Shown one piece after another: positions 44,438 through 53,650 of a DNA stretch of 64,000 bases (position 1 is the first letter of the stretch; every line of letters starts with the position of its first letter). Under the pieces are notes generated by a model, which saw only the letters and a list, made by a program, of their open reading frames with translations, did not search any database and was not told where the DNA came from. Source of the DNA: Nocardia higoensis NBRC 100133 (GTDB taxonomy: Bacteria; Actinomycetota; Actinomycetes; Mycobacteriales; Mycobacteriaceae); contig NZ_BAGA01000070.1 of assembly GCF_000308595.1 (NCBI RefSeq), forward strand, positions 1-64,000, in the 5' to 3' direction. The position numbers and the translations under genes are program-made.

Positions 44438-45114
44438 TCATACTTTCGGCCCTTCGCCACGCGCCCAGGCCTCCAGAACCGCCCGGTTGTCGGGCACCGT
44501 CTCGGGGACATCGATGTAGTGGGTCTTGGCGACCTCACGGGTGTTGCCCAGCTGGCGGGCGGCGCGCTCGGGATCCCCGGAGGCGTGGTCGACGGCGGTG
44601 GCCACGCCTTTGCGGAAGGTGCGTGGGGTGACCCAGGCGAAGTTCTCCCCGCGGGCCGCGCGCCAAGTGCGCCCGAAGTTGTTCGGGTTGCGCACCGACC
44701 CGTTACGCGCCGGGAACAACAGACCCATCGGGTTGGGCTGCCCGAACACCTCGAGATCCTTGATCGCCTCCCGCAGCGAGACCACCGTGTAGTCCGGGAG
44801 CAGGATGCGCCGCCACCCGTTGTCGGTCTTCGGTGCGGGCTTGCGCACCCACCCGCCGGCCCCGGCGCCCTTGACTTCGATCAGGGTGCCGGTGACATCG
44901 AGATAGGGATCGGTGGCGTCCAGGTCGATGTCGTCGAGCAGGACGGCGAACACCTCGTGCGGGCGCATGCCGGTGCCGGTGATCAGATCGACCACCCACA
45001 CCACCGTCCAGTCCCGTGCCGGTCCGCTGGTGTAGGCCGGGGTGCCGGGGACGGCCTCGCCCCGCGCCCAGGCGCGCACCTGAGCCCGGAACTCCGGCAA
45101 CGCACTCATGTCCG
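44438..45114 (-). pseudogene. C-terminal half of a second tyrosine integrase, cut by an IS
   Basis: About 225 residues of a tyrosine recombinase catalytic domain: SALPEFRAQVRAWARGE, then ITGTGMRPHEVFAVLLDDID (catalytic Arg region), VRKPAPKTDNGWRRILLP, VTPRTFRKGVATAVDHA and QLGNTREVAKTHYI with the Tyr. The frame runs straight into the left end of the IS at 45115, and the N-terminal core-binding part is missing. It faces the same tRNA-Pro repeat as the intact int but is a different subfamily, so it is the relic of a second element that used the same site. Confidence 0.85.
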
Positions 45115-45145
45115 TGACTGGATCCCTGTAGGCAGGTCCACCGGT
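45115..45145 (+). repeat. IS left inverted repeat
   Basis: Starts TGACTGGATCCC and contains GGTCCACCG; pairs with the right end with one gap. Confidence 0.85.
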
Positions 45146-45195
45146 TGTGAGAGTTCTGATGCACCAGAATGGGTGCAGAAGGAGACGATCACACG

Positions 45196-45474
45196 ATGGC
45201 ACGACGTCGGCATACGCCCGAGCAGATCATCCGCAAGCTGCGTGAGGGTGAAAAACTGTTGGGGCAGCAGTTCTCGGTCGAGGAGGTGTGCAAGCACCTC
45301 GAGGTGTCCGAGGGGACCTGGCATCGCTGGCAGAGCCAGTACGGCGGGATGAAAGCCGATGACGCCAAACGGCTCAAAGAGCTCGAGCGGGAGAATGCCC
45401 GGTTGAAGAAAATGGTCGCCGAGCAGGCCCTGGACATCGACATGCTCAAGGAGATTTCCCGGGGAAACTACTGA
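45196..45474 (+). CDS. IS3-family transposase OrfA
   Basis: 92-aa helix-turn-helix protein: MARRRHTPEQIIRKLREGE, EVCKHLEVSEGTWHRWQSQY, then a leucine-zipper-like segment KRLKELERENARLKKMVAEQ ending KEISRGNY. It binds the IS ends and, by -1 frameshifting near its 3' end, yields the OrfAB transposase. ATG 45196 is preceded by GAAGGAG; an upstream in-frame GTG at 45169 is less likely. Confidence 0.9.
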   Translation: MARRRHTPEQIIRKLREGEKLLGQQFSVEEVCKHLEVSEGTWHRWQSQYGGMKADDAKRLKELERENARLKKMVAEQALDIDMLKEISRGNY

Positions 45475-46330
45475 GCCCGGATCGGCGCCGCAAGGCCGTT
45501 GTGGTGTTGCGGGAACGGTTCGGGGTCTCCGAACGACGTGCTTGCCGGGTGGTGGGGCAGTCACGTTCGGTGCAGCGCCGCCCGGTCACGGTCACCGAGA
45601 CCGAGCGGGTGTTGCGGGAGCGGTTGCGGTCGATCTTGCGCAGCCATCGGCGGTGGGGGTGGCGCAAGGCGCACGCGATATGCCGTGGTGAGGGTTTGGT
45701 AGTCAATCGCGAACGTACGCAGCGGCTTTGGCGTGAGGCAGGGTTGAAACGCCCCGCCAGGACACGTAAGAAGCGCCGAATCGGGGCCGGTCGCCACCAG
45801 CGGCTGCGGGCGTCGTTTCCCGATCAGATGTGGGCGTTGGATTTCCAGGTCGATGTCACCACCGACGGCCGGCAGATCCGGTTCCTCAACATCATCGACG
45901 AGTTCACCCGCGAAGCACTCGCGGTCAAGGCATTCCGATCATGCACCGCTGATGCGCTGACCAGGGTGCTCGACGAGGTCATCGCGACCACCGGCCGCAG
46001 ACCGGTCTATATCCGGATGGACAACGGCACCGAGATGACTGCCCACGCCATGACCGACTGGTGCCGGTTCACCGGTGTCGATCCCGCATTCATCGACCCC
46101 GGATCGCCCTGGCAGAACGGACTTGCGAGTCGTTCAACGGCCGATTCCGCGACGAATTCCTCACCTGCGAGACCTTCAGCTGCTTGACCGAAGCCCAAGT
46201 CCTTGCCGAGGACTGGCGTATCGAGTACAACACATATCGGCCACACGGATCGCTGGACTTCCTCACCCCCACGGCGTTCCGTCAGCAATGGTCACCGACC
46301 GAGTTCAACCAACCACTGAAACTCGCATGA
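45471..46330 (+). pseudogene. IS3-family transposase OrfB, frameshifted
   Basis: DDE integrase-core transposase. The first frame has WALDFQVDVTTDG (first Asp) and YIRMDNGTEM (second Asp) and runs to about 46120 in SPWQNG. The required continuation CESFNGRFRDEF with the catalytic Glu is in a different frame from 46121 onward and ends at 46330. One base is missing in the active-site region, so this copy cannot make full transposase unless the shift is a sequencing error. Confidence 0.88.
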
Positions 46331-46359
46331 TCGGTGGACCCGCCAACGGGGCCCAGTCA
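46329..46359 (-). repeat. IS right inverted repeat
   Basis: Read from the right end it begins TGACTGGGCCCC and contains GGTCCACCG; includes the orfB stop. The following 46360-46605 shows no gene. Confidence 0.85.
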
Positions 46360-46605
46360 GTTGACACAGTGCGAGCAGAGCTCGAATCTGATGCGGGGTG
46401 TCGTGCGGCTGACCTCAGCGGCGAGGTGGAAGTCGGCGCCCGCTGAGTACGAGTGCGACCGCGGGCAGCATCCGCTGAAGAAGACCTGCGGATCCCCACT
46501 CGCTCTGGTGTTTGCTGAGTGGGGCTATCGACGGCTGAGCGCGTGTCGCTCGAGTGCAACCGTCGCGCAGGTTCTCGATGGTCCGATCCCGCGACTGTCT
46601 CGGGA

Positions 46606-48078
46606 TCAATCGCGCGCTGCAGTAGCTGCCGCCGCGGGCTGCGTCGGGTTCACCGTCGCCGACTGCTCGGCCGCCTCACGCGGGTCCGGACCCAGCGACC
46701 ATCCGGCGTTCTCGGTCGCAGTGGGACGTGTCGACCGGAATCCGTCGATGAGGCGGTGCCGGCGCAGGGAGATTTCCTGCGGGATCTCCCGCGCTGCCTC
46801 CACCAGAATGCTCCATTTGTCGGCGTTCGGCCCGCGGAGCGCGTCGACCAGACCACGCGCCATCCGGGAGGGGCCCAGAGTTTTCTCGATCGGTCGCGCT
46901 CGGTTGAACGTATCCGAGATGCCGGGCTCTTCACTGCCCTCGAATGTGGCGAGTACAGAGCGAACCAGGGGAGTCGTTGCAACGGGCCGTGTCTCCCGGT
47001 TACCCCAGTGATACGTCGACACCGTGTCCTTGTCGCGATTGTGTTCCCATCGGCGCAGGGCGAGATCGAGCTTCTCCGGGTCGTCGATCGTGTCGGCGGC
47101 AGCCTCGCCGAGCAGGCGCCCGTGCCGGAGTGCATCACGTATTCCGTTGCCCGTCACGGGATCCTTGAAATGTCCGGCGTCGCCGACGAGCGCCCAACCC
47201 GGACCGCTCGACCGCCGGTAGAACGATGCCAGATCGTCGGTCGTCCGGAGCTTGCTCATGTTGGTGGCGTCGCCGATCCGCGCCCGCAGGTTGGGATCCT
47301 GCTCGATCTTCGCCGACCACATGCCTTCCGGATCCTGACGAAACGCCGGAATCTCTCGCGCATCGCACATGTGCACGACCACCGACCGGCCGGCCGGGCA
47401 CGAGGGAAGAACGAGGGCCATGTTGTTGTGTGCCCGATAGATTTCGAACGCGGTCTGTCCTGCTGCGCCGACGGGGTCGTCGACATACCGGAAGGCGAAA
47501 CCCCGACCGTTCTTCGAGCCTCGGTACGGGGTCCACTCGCCCACTTCCGCCGCCACCCGGGACCTGCGTCCGTCGGCGCCGATCACCAGCTTGGCGTGGA
47601 TCTCGTGTTCGCTTTTCCCGGAGCGGTAACGAACGCCGATCACGCGATCACCGCGCCGCACCAGCCTGTCGACCATGCACCGCTCCCGGACGTCGGCTCC
47701 GGCCTCGCGAGCCGATTCGACGAGGATCACGTCGAGTTGGTCTCGGGGAACGCACAGTCCGTAGTCGATGCCACCGAAGGTCCGGTAACGCTCACGGATC
47801 GCGAGGTCGCCGTCGTACACCGCGAAGTAGCGTGGCTGCGCCGGTCCGAGGGCGAGAATCTTCGGCAACGCTCCCATGCGCTGGAATTCCCGGACTCCGT
47901 TGGGCACAACAGCATGGGTCGACATCGTGTCGGAGGGAAAGCGCGCCTTGTCCAGCACGACGACCCGCATGCCTGCACGGGCGAGCGCCACCGCGGTCGC
48001 CGTGCCGGCACACCGGGCGCCGACTATCACGACATCGACCTCTTCGACGGCAGCAGCCGGTTCAACTCTTGAGCTCAC
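46606..48078 (-). CDS. FAD-dependent monooxygenase-like oxidoreductase (PHBH fold)
   Basis: 490-aa flavoprotein. The FAD Rossmann motif is DVVIVGARCAGTATAVALAR near residue 16, IGADGRRSRVAAEVG is the DG motif near residue 165, and GDAGHFKDPVTGNGIRDAL is the second FAD (GD) motif near residue 312. This set defines the p-hydroxybenzoate hydroxylase-like/geranylgeranyl-reductase-like superfamily. The long C-terminal region beyond residue 400 is helical and ends in an Ala/Thr tail. First gene right of the IS and last of its leftward unit. Hydroxylation or reduction of a catabolic intermediate is inferred. GTG at 48078 is the assumed start. Confidence 0.8.
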   Translation of the reverse strand: MSSRVEPAAAVEEVDVVIVGARCAGTATAVALARAGMRVVVLDKARFPSDTMSTHAVVPNGVREFQRMGALPKILALGPAQPRYFAVYDGDLAIRERYRTFGGIDYGLCVPRDQLDVILVESAREAGADVRERCMVDRLVRRGDRVIGVRYRSGKSEHEIHAKLVIGADGRRSRVAAEVGEWTPYRGSKNGRGFAFRYVDDPVGAAGQTAFEIYRAHNNMALVLPSCPAGRSVVVHMCDAREIPAFRQDPEGMWSAKIEQDPNLRARIGDATNMSKLRTTDDLASFYRRSSGPGWALVGDAGHFKDPVTGNGIRDALRHGRLLGEAAADTIDDPEKLDLALRRWEHNRDKDTVSTYHWGNRETRPVATTPLVRSVLATFEGSEEPGISDTFNRARPIEKTLGPSRMARGLVDALRGPNADKWSILVEAAREIPQEISLRRHRLIDGFRSTRPTATENAGWSLGPDPREAAEQSATVNPTQPAAAATAARD

Positions 48079-48206
48079 AATTCCATTCCTGACCTCGATC
48101 AGTACGCATTCCGGTCACGGACGGGTTCTGTTCCGGTGGAATACGTTGTCTCACTGGAAAACTGCCGGACGGTAGTACACGGCAGCATTGACGGAAACGC
48201 GCTGCT

Positions 48207-49373
48207 TCAGCCGACCAGCGCCCGAACCGACCGACGAAGGTCCTCGACAAAGATCTCGGGCCGTTCGAACGCCAGGAAATGTCCGCCTCGCTCGGCCACG
48301 CTGTAGCGTCGGAGATCGCTGAAGCGGGTGCGGGCTTCACGTTCCGAGATCTGGAAGATGTCCAGGGCGCGGGTGTAGGTGACCGGGCAGTCGATCGGCG
48401 GGATGTCGGTGAACAGCGCCGCGAACGCCTCGTAGTACATCCGGGCCGACGAGGTGCCGGTTCGCGTGGTCCAGTAGACCATGATGTTGTCGAGCAGTCG
48501 ATCACGGCCGACCACGTCCTCGAAACTGCCGTCGGAGTCCACCCAGGACGCGAACTTGTCCACGATCCACGCGGCCTGCCCGACCGGTGAATCGTCGAGC
48601 GAGTACCCGATGGTCTGCGGTCGGGTCGACTGGATCACCGCGTAACCGTTGTCGCCCTGGAAGTACGCGCCTTGCCGGGCGTGGAACTCCGACTCTTCCG
48701 CATTCGGCTCGAAGTCGTAGTTCTCGGGGTTGGCGAAGGCGAGGTTGAGGCACAGACCGAGCAGCCGGTCGGTCGTCTCGATCTGCCCGAGCGACATGGC
48801 GATGGCGGCGCCCCAGTCGGTGCCGTTGACGACGTACCGGTCGTAACCCAGTCGACGGACGAGTTCCGAGATGGCCCCGGCCATGCGGGGCACATTCCAC
48901 TCCGATTCCTTCGGGGCGCCACTGAAGCCGAAGCCGGGTAGCGAGGGCACGATCACGTGCATGGCGTCGTCTGCGCTCCCGCCGAATGCCGTGGGATTGC
49001 GCAGCGGTTCGATCACGTCGAGGAACTCGACGAACGATCCCGGCCATCCGTGAGTCAGGACGATCGGTGTCGCGTCGGGGTGCACCGACGGAGCGTGGAT
49101 GAAGTGGATGTCGAGGCCGTCGATCTCGGTGAGGTAGTGGTCGAATTCGTTGAGGCGGGCCTCCCGCGCCTTCCAGTCGTACGTGGTCGCCCAGTACTCG
49201 CACAGGGACTTCATGTACGCGAGGGGCGGTCCCTGCTGCCATCCATCGACGAGTTCCCGGTCCGGCCAGCGGGTGGCCGTCAGCCGCCGCCGGAGTTCGG
49301 TCAACTCGTCGGTGTCCACGTCGATGCGGAACGGCCGGACGGCCTGCGCGGTGTCGATGGTGACCTCTGTCAT
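48207..49373 (-). CDS. Epoxide hydrolase (alpha/beta hydrolase with EHN domain)
   Basis: 388-aa enzyme that opens epoxides with water. The N-terminal EHN region (LTATRWPDRELVDGWQQG) precedes the hydrolase core: oxyanion motif LTHGWPGSFVEF near residue 106, nucleophile Asp in VNGTDWGAAIAM near residue 182, and catalytic His in ERGGHFLAFERP near residue 368; two lid tyrosines are plausible in YYEAF and TYTRAL. GAGGAG precedes ATG 49373. In this P450-containing island it probably processes an epoxide made by a monooxygenase, as in limonene or related terpene catabolism. Confidence 0.88.
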   Translation of the reverse strand: MTEVTIDTAQAVRPFRIDVDTDELTELRRRLTATRWPDRELVDGWQQGPPLAYMKSLCEYWATTYDWKAREARLNEFDHYLTEIDGLDIHFIHAPSVHPDATPIVLTHGWPGSFVEFLDVIEPLRNPTAFGGSADDAMHVIVPSLPGFGFSGAPKESEWNVPRMAGAISELVRRLGYDRYVVNGTDWGAAIAMSLGQIETTDRLLGLCLNLAFANPENYDFEPNAEESEFHARQGAYFQGDNGYAVIQSTRPQTIGYSLDDSPVGQAAWIVDKFASWVDSDGSFEDVVGRDRLLDNIMVYWTTRTGTSSARMYYEAFAALFTDIPPIDCPVTYTRALDIFQISEREARTRFSDLRRYSVAERGGHFLAFERPEIFVEDLRRSVRALVG

Positions 49374-49709
49374 GTCATCTCCTCGGATTGTGTGTCTCGG
49401 AATCTCGGCGACAAGATCTGCGGCCGATGGGCTGTCGTGCTCTACTCGGCACGTCGGGCGCGCGAACGCGACGGCCTTGGGGGATCGGGCGTCGTCCTGT
49501 CGCGGCGATGTGCACAGCCTGGCAGCTGTGACCCGTGTCGCACATCCCCCACGTAACGGAAAAGCGTGCCCGTTGGGGGGACTGCCTATCCCCGGGGGCC
49601 TGCATCGGTGGCGTACAGGACTGTCGCGAACTCGATCGGACTTTGTGTGCTCGTGAGCCGGTTCGGCTTTCTCCGAGCAGATGCGTTCTCTCGCAACGAG
49701 ACAGAACGA
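49374..49709. other. Non-coding stretch upstream of the epoxide hydrolase gene
   Basis: About 340 bases with only short atypical open frames. It should contain the promoter of the epoxide hydrolase and FAD oxidoreductase genes. No operator shared with the rest of the island was found here. Confidence 0.35.
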
Positions 49710-49745
49710 GTTCGGGGCCGCCGGCAGATGCCGACGACCCCGAAC
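49710..49745. terminator. Hairpin terminator of the lipocalin-like operon
   Basis: GTTCGGGG / CCCCGAAC outer stem with an inner CG.CGGC-AGAT-GCCG.CG stem and two 1-nt bulge pairs; 31 bases past the stop of the minus-strand gene ending at 49777. Confidence 0.7.
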
Positions 49746-49776
49746 GTGTGCTGGTGAGACCGAGCTGCGTCTCAGG

Positions 49777-50712
49777 TCACCGCGCTCCGTACTCCGTCAC
49801 ATAACTGTGTGCGAAGTCGAAGTAGTTCTTGTTCCAACAGAATTCCGCCCATCCGGTGCCGGCATCGCCGTCCACGGTGACCTGCAGCGCAGCCTCGTTG
49901 AGATAGACGTTCGGGTCCCACGCGCCGAGCTGGATACTGGCGAACGTCTCGGACTCCATGATCGTCTTGCGACCCTCGGAGTCGACGATATCTGCCCGGA
50001 TGCTCTGCTGCATCATCGTCGGGTCGAAGGCGACGCTGTACTCCACCGACTGAACATGAGCGAGGGTCTCGTCTCGGTAGACGTAGCCGTGCTGATGGAC
50101 TCGGCCGAAGGACTGCATCTGGAAAAGGTGTACCGAACAGTTCGAGGTGACCGCATGAATCCACTTGTGGTGCTGGTTCAGCCCCCAGACCCTCGGTCCC
50201 CACGAATGGTCTCGGATGAGGAAGCCTTCATGACTCAGCTGTCGGCCGTCGACGGTCAGATCGGCAGTGAAGCGACCGTGCTGCTCGGTACGATCATCGC
50301 CGTAGTACGGCGGGTTTCCCGCCGGATGCATGCTGAACGCATAGGGCGGATGCAACGCCTCGTAACGGCCTTGCAGGCGAATCCGGTCGCCTTTCCAGTT
50401 CAGGTCGACGCTCTGGTGCGGCTGGCGCACCGCCATCTCGAGCGGGCCGACTCGCCAGTCCGAAAAGTCCATGTCGGCGACGAGCGGTTCTTCGATTTCT
50501 TCGGTGACGGGCTCGGGAAGCGAGGGGCCGAACAGATAGGCACGCCCCTTCGCGTCTCCGTGTGCGCGCATTGTCGGGTAGACGAATCCGGCAATGCCGT
50601 GCTCGGGCATCAACAACATGTGAGCGAGAGACTCACGTCCGTCGTCGCGGAGCTTGTGTCGATACGCGTGCTCCGTGGGGAAGTTGTGGGCCAGTTTTGT
50701 CAGTTCGTTCAT
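49777..50712 (-). CDS. AttH/lipocalin-like protein (DUF7064/DUF7065 type)
   Basis: 311-aa beta-rich protein with FEATURES of the hydroxyneurosporene synthase/AttH fold: LNWKGDRIRLQGRYEALHPP, a central HEGFLIRDHSWGPRVWG in which RDHSWG is the most conserved family phrase, and repeated strands at the C-terminus. Homologues accompany terpenoid and steroid catabolic genes in actinobacteria and sphingomonads, often beside the phosphotransferase-like gene found two genes upstream here. Catalytic function is not established. ATG at 50712. Confidence 0.7.
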   Translation of the reverse strand: MNELTKLAHNFPTEHAYRHKLRDDGRESLAHMLLMPEHGIAGFVYPTMRAHGDAKGRAYLFGPSLPEPVTEEIEEPLVADMDFSDWRVGPLEMAVRQPHQSVDLNWKGDRIRLQGRYEALHPPYAFSMHPAGNPPYYGDDRTEQHGRFTADLTVDGRQLSHEGFLIRDHSWGPRVWGLNQHHKWIHAVTSNCSVHLFQMQSFGRVHQHGYVYRDETLAHVQSVEYSVAFDPTMMQQSIRADIVDSEGRKTIMESETFASIQLGAWDPNVYLNEAALQVTVDGDAGTGWAEFCWNKNYFDFAHSYVTEYGAR

Positions 50713-50793
50713 TCTGTTCCAATCCTCATTCCTGGTCCGGCGAGGCGTCCGATGCGCCAGAGATTTCTTCGCGGACCGGTAGAGATGCCAGGG

Positions 50794-51309
50794 TTATCGG
50801 GGTTCGGTCAGCAACGTCGAGAGCGGAGGTAACGTCGCCGGTCCTTCGAAGCCGTGGCCCTGATAAGCCGAGCGCAGCAGTGGCGTTTCTCGGGCGACCG
50901 CATCGAGCACGGACCTGCTGACGGCCCGCTGTTCCTCCGCGCTGCCGCTCTCGTACACGCTGTCGACGTGTGCCGCCAGTGCGGTGCGTAGCTCTCGCAC
51001 GCCGGCCACGAGGTCGCGTGGGTCCGCGCCTGCGCGAGCCAGGATGTCCTTCGCGGTTCGGATCGCGTTGTCGACTACCGGTGAGGTCGAGGTCTCGGCA
51101 GCTTCGGACGCCGCGTCGACGAGGCTCGACAGCTCGGCCCGATCGAACGCGAACTCCCACGGAAGCCATTCGAGGGCGTTCGACAGCATGCCGACAACCA
51201 GTTGGGCCTGCTCATTCGCCAGTTGGTCGTCCGCGGGCAGCGCGGGAATGACGACTCGGGTCATCGCTTCGATCGCGGTGCGGAGACGGAGCTCGGAACG
51301 GAGTTGCAT
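50794..51309 (-). CDS. Helical hypothetical protein, 171 aa
   Basis: All-helical acidic protein with no recognised motif. It starts MQLRSELRLRTAIEAMTRVV at 51309, where the ATG overlaps the stop of the phosphotransferase gene (ATGA), so the two are translated together. The pairing of a kinase-like gene with a small helical partner recurs in actinobacterial catabolic operons. Possible accessory subunit; no function assigned. Confidence 0.6.
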   Translation of the reverse strand: MQLRSELRLRTAIEAMTRVVIPALPADDQLANEQAQLVVGMLSNALEWLPWEFAFDRAELSSLVDAASEAAETSTSPVVDNAIRTAKDILARAGADPRDLVAGVRELRTALAAHVDSVYESGSAEEQRAVSRSVLDAVARETPLLRSAYQGHGFEGPATLPPLSTLLTEPR

Positions 51310-52529
51310 CAGATCACTTCCTCGAGATTCGAACGGAGTTCTTCCAGGAGGACGCCTTCGGTGCCGATGATCCAGGCGACCAGGACGTCCTGGTGGGTCT
51401 TACGGTTCGCGCTGATCCGATACGCGGTGCCGAGACTGATGATGACGGTCTTGAGGCAGTTGAAGATCTTCCAGAACTGCAGTGACTTCGGGATCACGGG
51501 TAATCCCGACGCCTCCGAGTACTCGCGGAGGAACTGTTCCTCGGGCATCAGTCCGCTCACCAGGAAATTCCCGTTTTCGTCGTCGCTGCCGAACATCCGA
51601 TTGACGGTGTAGGCGAGGTCCTCGTGCCGGTCGCCGATGTGACCGCCCTCCCAGTCGAGGATCGCGGTCATCGTCGTGTCGGCCTCGGTGAACAGATAGT
51701 TCCCGGTCCGATAGTCGGCGTGCACGACACTGAGCCGATCGATCTCGGGAAGATTCCGCCGTAGCCACGCAAAAGCCAGACGGACCAGCGGAACCTCGTA
51801 GTCCGAGTCTTCCTGCCATACCCGATCCCACGCGTTGATCTGGGCGGAGAGGACGTCGACGGGATCGGTCGGCCGCTCGAAGCTCCGCAGGCAGGGATCA
51901 TCGACGTCGTGATTGTGGATGGTCGCGAGATGCCGGATGAACTGCTCTCCCAGCGTCTTCCGCAGTGTCGGGCCGAGCGTGGCCTTGAGGCCGGAGACGC
52001 TTTTCGCCCCATCGGTGGGTTTCGTCACGCCGGGCACGAAGCCGGACACGAGTGCAGGATATGGCAAGTGTTCGGCCGCGTCGTCGAGCCAGTAGACCTC
52101 GGGCACCGGGACGACGCCTCGGAAGGCCTTCAGCAGTTCGAACTCGCGACGCCGGCTGGTTTCCTGGATGGATGCCGCAGGATCCATTCGGAGCACCATA
52201 GGAGTGCGCGTCTTCACCCCGTCGTCGTCGGTCCAGGACAGTTCGAAGTAGACCTGCACTTTCGAGGCGCCGCCCGCGAGCCATCGCGGGTTGTCCACGC
52301 CGTGGAATCGGTTTCCCAGTTCGGCCGAAAGCAGGGAATGCAGGCCGGCTTCGAGATCCGCGAACGTCGGCCAGTTGAACGGGCCGTCGGCGCGCCGCTC
52401 GAGTTTCCGTGTCAGTACCCGCTCGATCTCCGGCTCGGTGGGGAGTCGGCGCGACAGATCGCTCATCCATTCGCGAGTCGGGAAATTTTTATCCACAACC
52501 TCCGGGGGAGCGGTCAGCGGTGGTTGCAT
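51309..52529 (-). CDS. Aminoglycoside-phosphotransferase-fold kinase-like protein
   Basis: 406-aa APH/ACAD10-type protein. It has the catalytic loop LSVVHADYRTGNYLF near residue 262 with Asp, and the metal motif AILDWEGGHIGDRHED near residue 288. Unlike antibiotic kinases, such proteins in catabolic operons are thought to phosphorylate hydroxylated hydrophobic intermediates. AGGAA precedes ATG 52529. It begins the leftward three-gene unit with the helical and lipocalin-like proteins. A palindrome at 52676 lies upstream. Confidence 0.8.
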   Translation of the reverse strand: MQPPLTAPPEVVDKNFPTREWMSDLSRRLPTEPEIERVLTRKLERRADGPFNWPTFADLEAGLHSLLSAELGNRFHGVDNPRWLAGGASKVQVYFELSWTDDDGVKTRTPMVLRMDPAASIQETSRRREFELLKAFRGVVPVPEVYWLDDAAEHLPYPALVSGFVPGVTKPTDGAKSVSGLKATLGPTLRKTLGEQFIRHLATIHNHDVDDPCLRSFERPTDPVDVLSAQINAWDRVWQEDSDYEVPLVRLAFAWLRRNLPEIDRLSVVHADYRTGNYLFTEADTTMTAILDWEGGHIGDRHEDLAYTVNRMFGSDDENGNFLVSGLMPEEQFLREYSEASGLPVIPKSLQFWKIFNCLKTVIISLGTAYRISANRKTHQDVLVAWIIGTEGVLLEELRSNLEEVI

Positions 52530-52675
52530 CTCGATATTCCTTTCGTCGAGCCGGGTTCAGCGTGACGCCGGCCTCGCCGGCACATTCTCGCGACAACCCA
52601 GTTCGACGAACAGAGGCGTCGTATCGTCCCGCGGTCGTGATCGACCCTGTCGAAAAGTGTTGTCGCTCAGACGAT

Positions 52676-52687
52676 CATCACATGATG
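52676..52687. promoter_or_regulatory. CATCA-N2-TGATG operator
   Basis: CATCACATGATG, extended by one more pair to TCATCA-CA-TGATGA, 147 bases upstream of the phosphotransferase-like gene. The same core occurs twice overlapping at 62334-62353 before the P450 gene. Confidence 0.5.
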
Positions 52688-52729
52688 AGACCACAGTCAC
52701 ATCCCTCGTCGGGACTGTAGAGATTGCTC

Positions 52730-53650
52730 CTACAGGGGGAATTCTCCTACTGCGCCCGCTGGTGCGGTTCGCTCGATTGAGCGTGACATGCCCGCACGGC
52801 CATAGCGGCCGATCAGTTCCGCGCGGTTCGCGGCATCGCATTTTCGCAGGATCTGCTTCACATGCGATTTGACCGTTTCTATGGAAACGACGAGCTGCTC
52901 GGCGATAGCCGCATTCGAGGAGCCGGTGAGCATCATTCTGAAGATCTCGGCTTCTCGGCGGGTGAGCGCTTCGGGCACCGTGAGGGAAACCGCGCTCGAA
53001 GTTTCCGGCCGCAAGACAATCCCGGCGTGACGACGCCATCCGGATATGGAGGCATACAGCTCCCGGTGCCGATTCCGGCGCTCTCGCATATCTGTCAATG
53101 CGATCGCGGCACCGACGGAGGTGACGAAAGCTCTCACCGCGCGAACTGTGTCGCTGTCGAGGGATCCGGCGACAGCGACCAGTCCACGGGGGCCGCCGTC
53201 GACGTCGAGGCGGAAGACTGTCATTCCCTTGCATCCGAATACGAGGGGAAGCCGACCGTCTTCGGCGACAGCGTCCTGGGCGCTGAACGGCCGTGGCACT
53301 CGATCACGTGCCGACGTGGCGACCGGCGTTGCCAACATGCCATCCAACTCGTGAAGCACCACGTCATCGGTGCGGGCGATAGAGGCGACGGCCGGACAGA
53401 CGGCATCGATGATGTCGACCAGGCCGCGCGCCGATCGGATCCGGTCGTGTGCCCGCCGCAGCGCCGACATCGTGGACTCGGCTCTGTGGAGTCGGTCGGA
53501 GTCCAAGGCGGCTCGCCGGGAAACGAGCTCGGCGAGCCGTGAACCGATCTTCGCGGGGTCGTGTGATGTGTCCGCCGCAAGCATTGCCATCATCCGATCG
53601 ATCTGCTCCGATACCAGTTCGGTGGCGTCGTCTGCGGGGTCGTTCGACAT
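52730..53650 (-). CDS. LuxR-type regulator, pair 1 member A
   Basis: 306-aa transcription factor. The N-terminal helical region and GAF-like domain (VDIIDAVCPAVASIARTDDV, GGPRGLVAVAGSLDS) end in a NarL/LuxR helix-turn-helix: LTRREAEIFRMMLTGSSNAA, VVSIETVKSHVKQILRKCDA and ANRAELI. No phosphoacceptor receiver domain is present. ATG 53650 overlaps the stop of the partner regulator. The HTH belongs to the same subtype as those at 54958 and 62851. Confidence 0.88.
   Translation of the reverse strand: MSNDPADDATELVSEQIDRMMAMLAADTSHDPAKIGSRLAELVSRRAALDSDRLHRAESTMSALRRAHDRIRSARGLVDIIDAVCPAVASIARTDDVVLHELDGMLATPVATSARDRVPRPFSAQDAVAEDGRLPLVFGCKGMTVFRLDVDGGPRGLVAVAGSLDSDTVRAVRAFVTSVGAAIALTDMRERRNRHRELYASISGWRRHAGIVLRPETSSAVSLTVPEALTRREAEIFRMMLTGSSNAAIAEQLVVSIETVKSHVKQILRKCDAANRAELIGRYGRAGMSRSIERTAPAGAVGEFPL

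Larger units (their letters stand above)
45115..46359 (+). mobile_element. IS3-family insertion sequence, 1245 bp
   Basis: Ends are TGACTGG...CCAGTCA with imperfect inverted repeats of about 30 bp sharing TGACTGG and GGTCCACCG. It encodes orfA and orfB in the -1 arrangement of IS3 elements. The three bases next to the ends differ (CCG left, GTT right) and the interrupted integrase does not continue on the right, so the insertion was followed by a deletion or rearrangement. Confidence 0.9.

Noticed and set aside
45114..46360. Target-site duplication of the IS
   Set aside because: The three to four bases beside the two ends differ, so no duplication can be claimed.
51309..52529. Aminoglycoside resistance gene
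   Set aside because: The fold is APH-like, but length, context with catabolic genes and overall sequence fit the ACAD10-type kinase-like group rather than antibiotic kinases.
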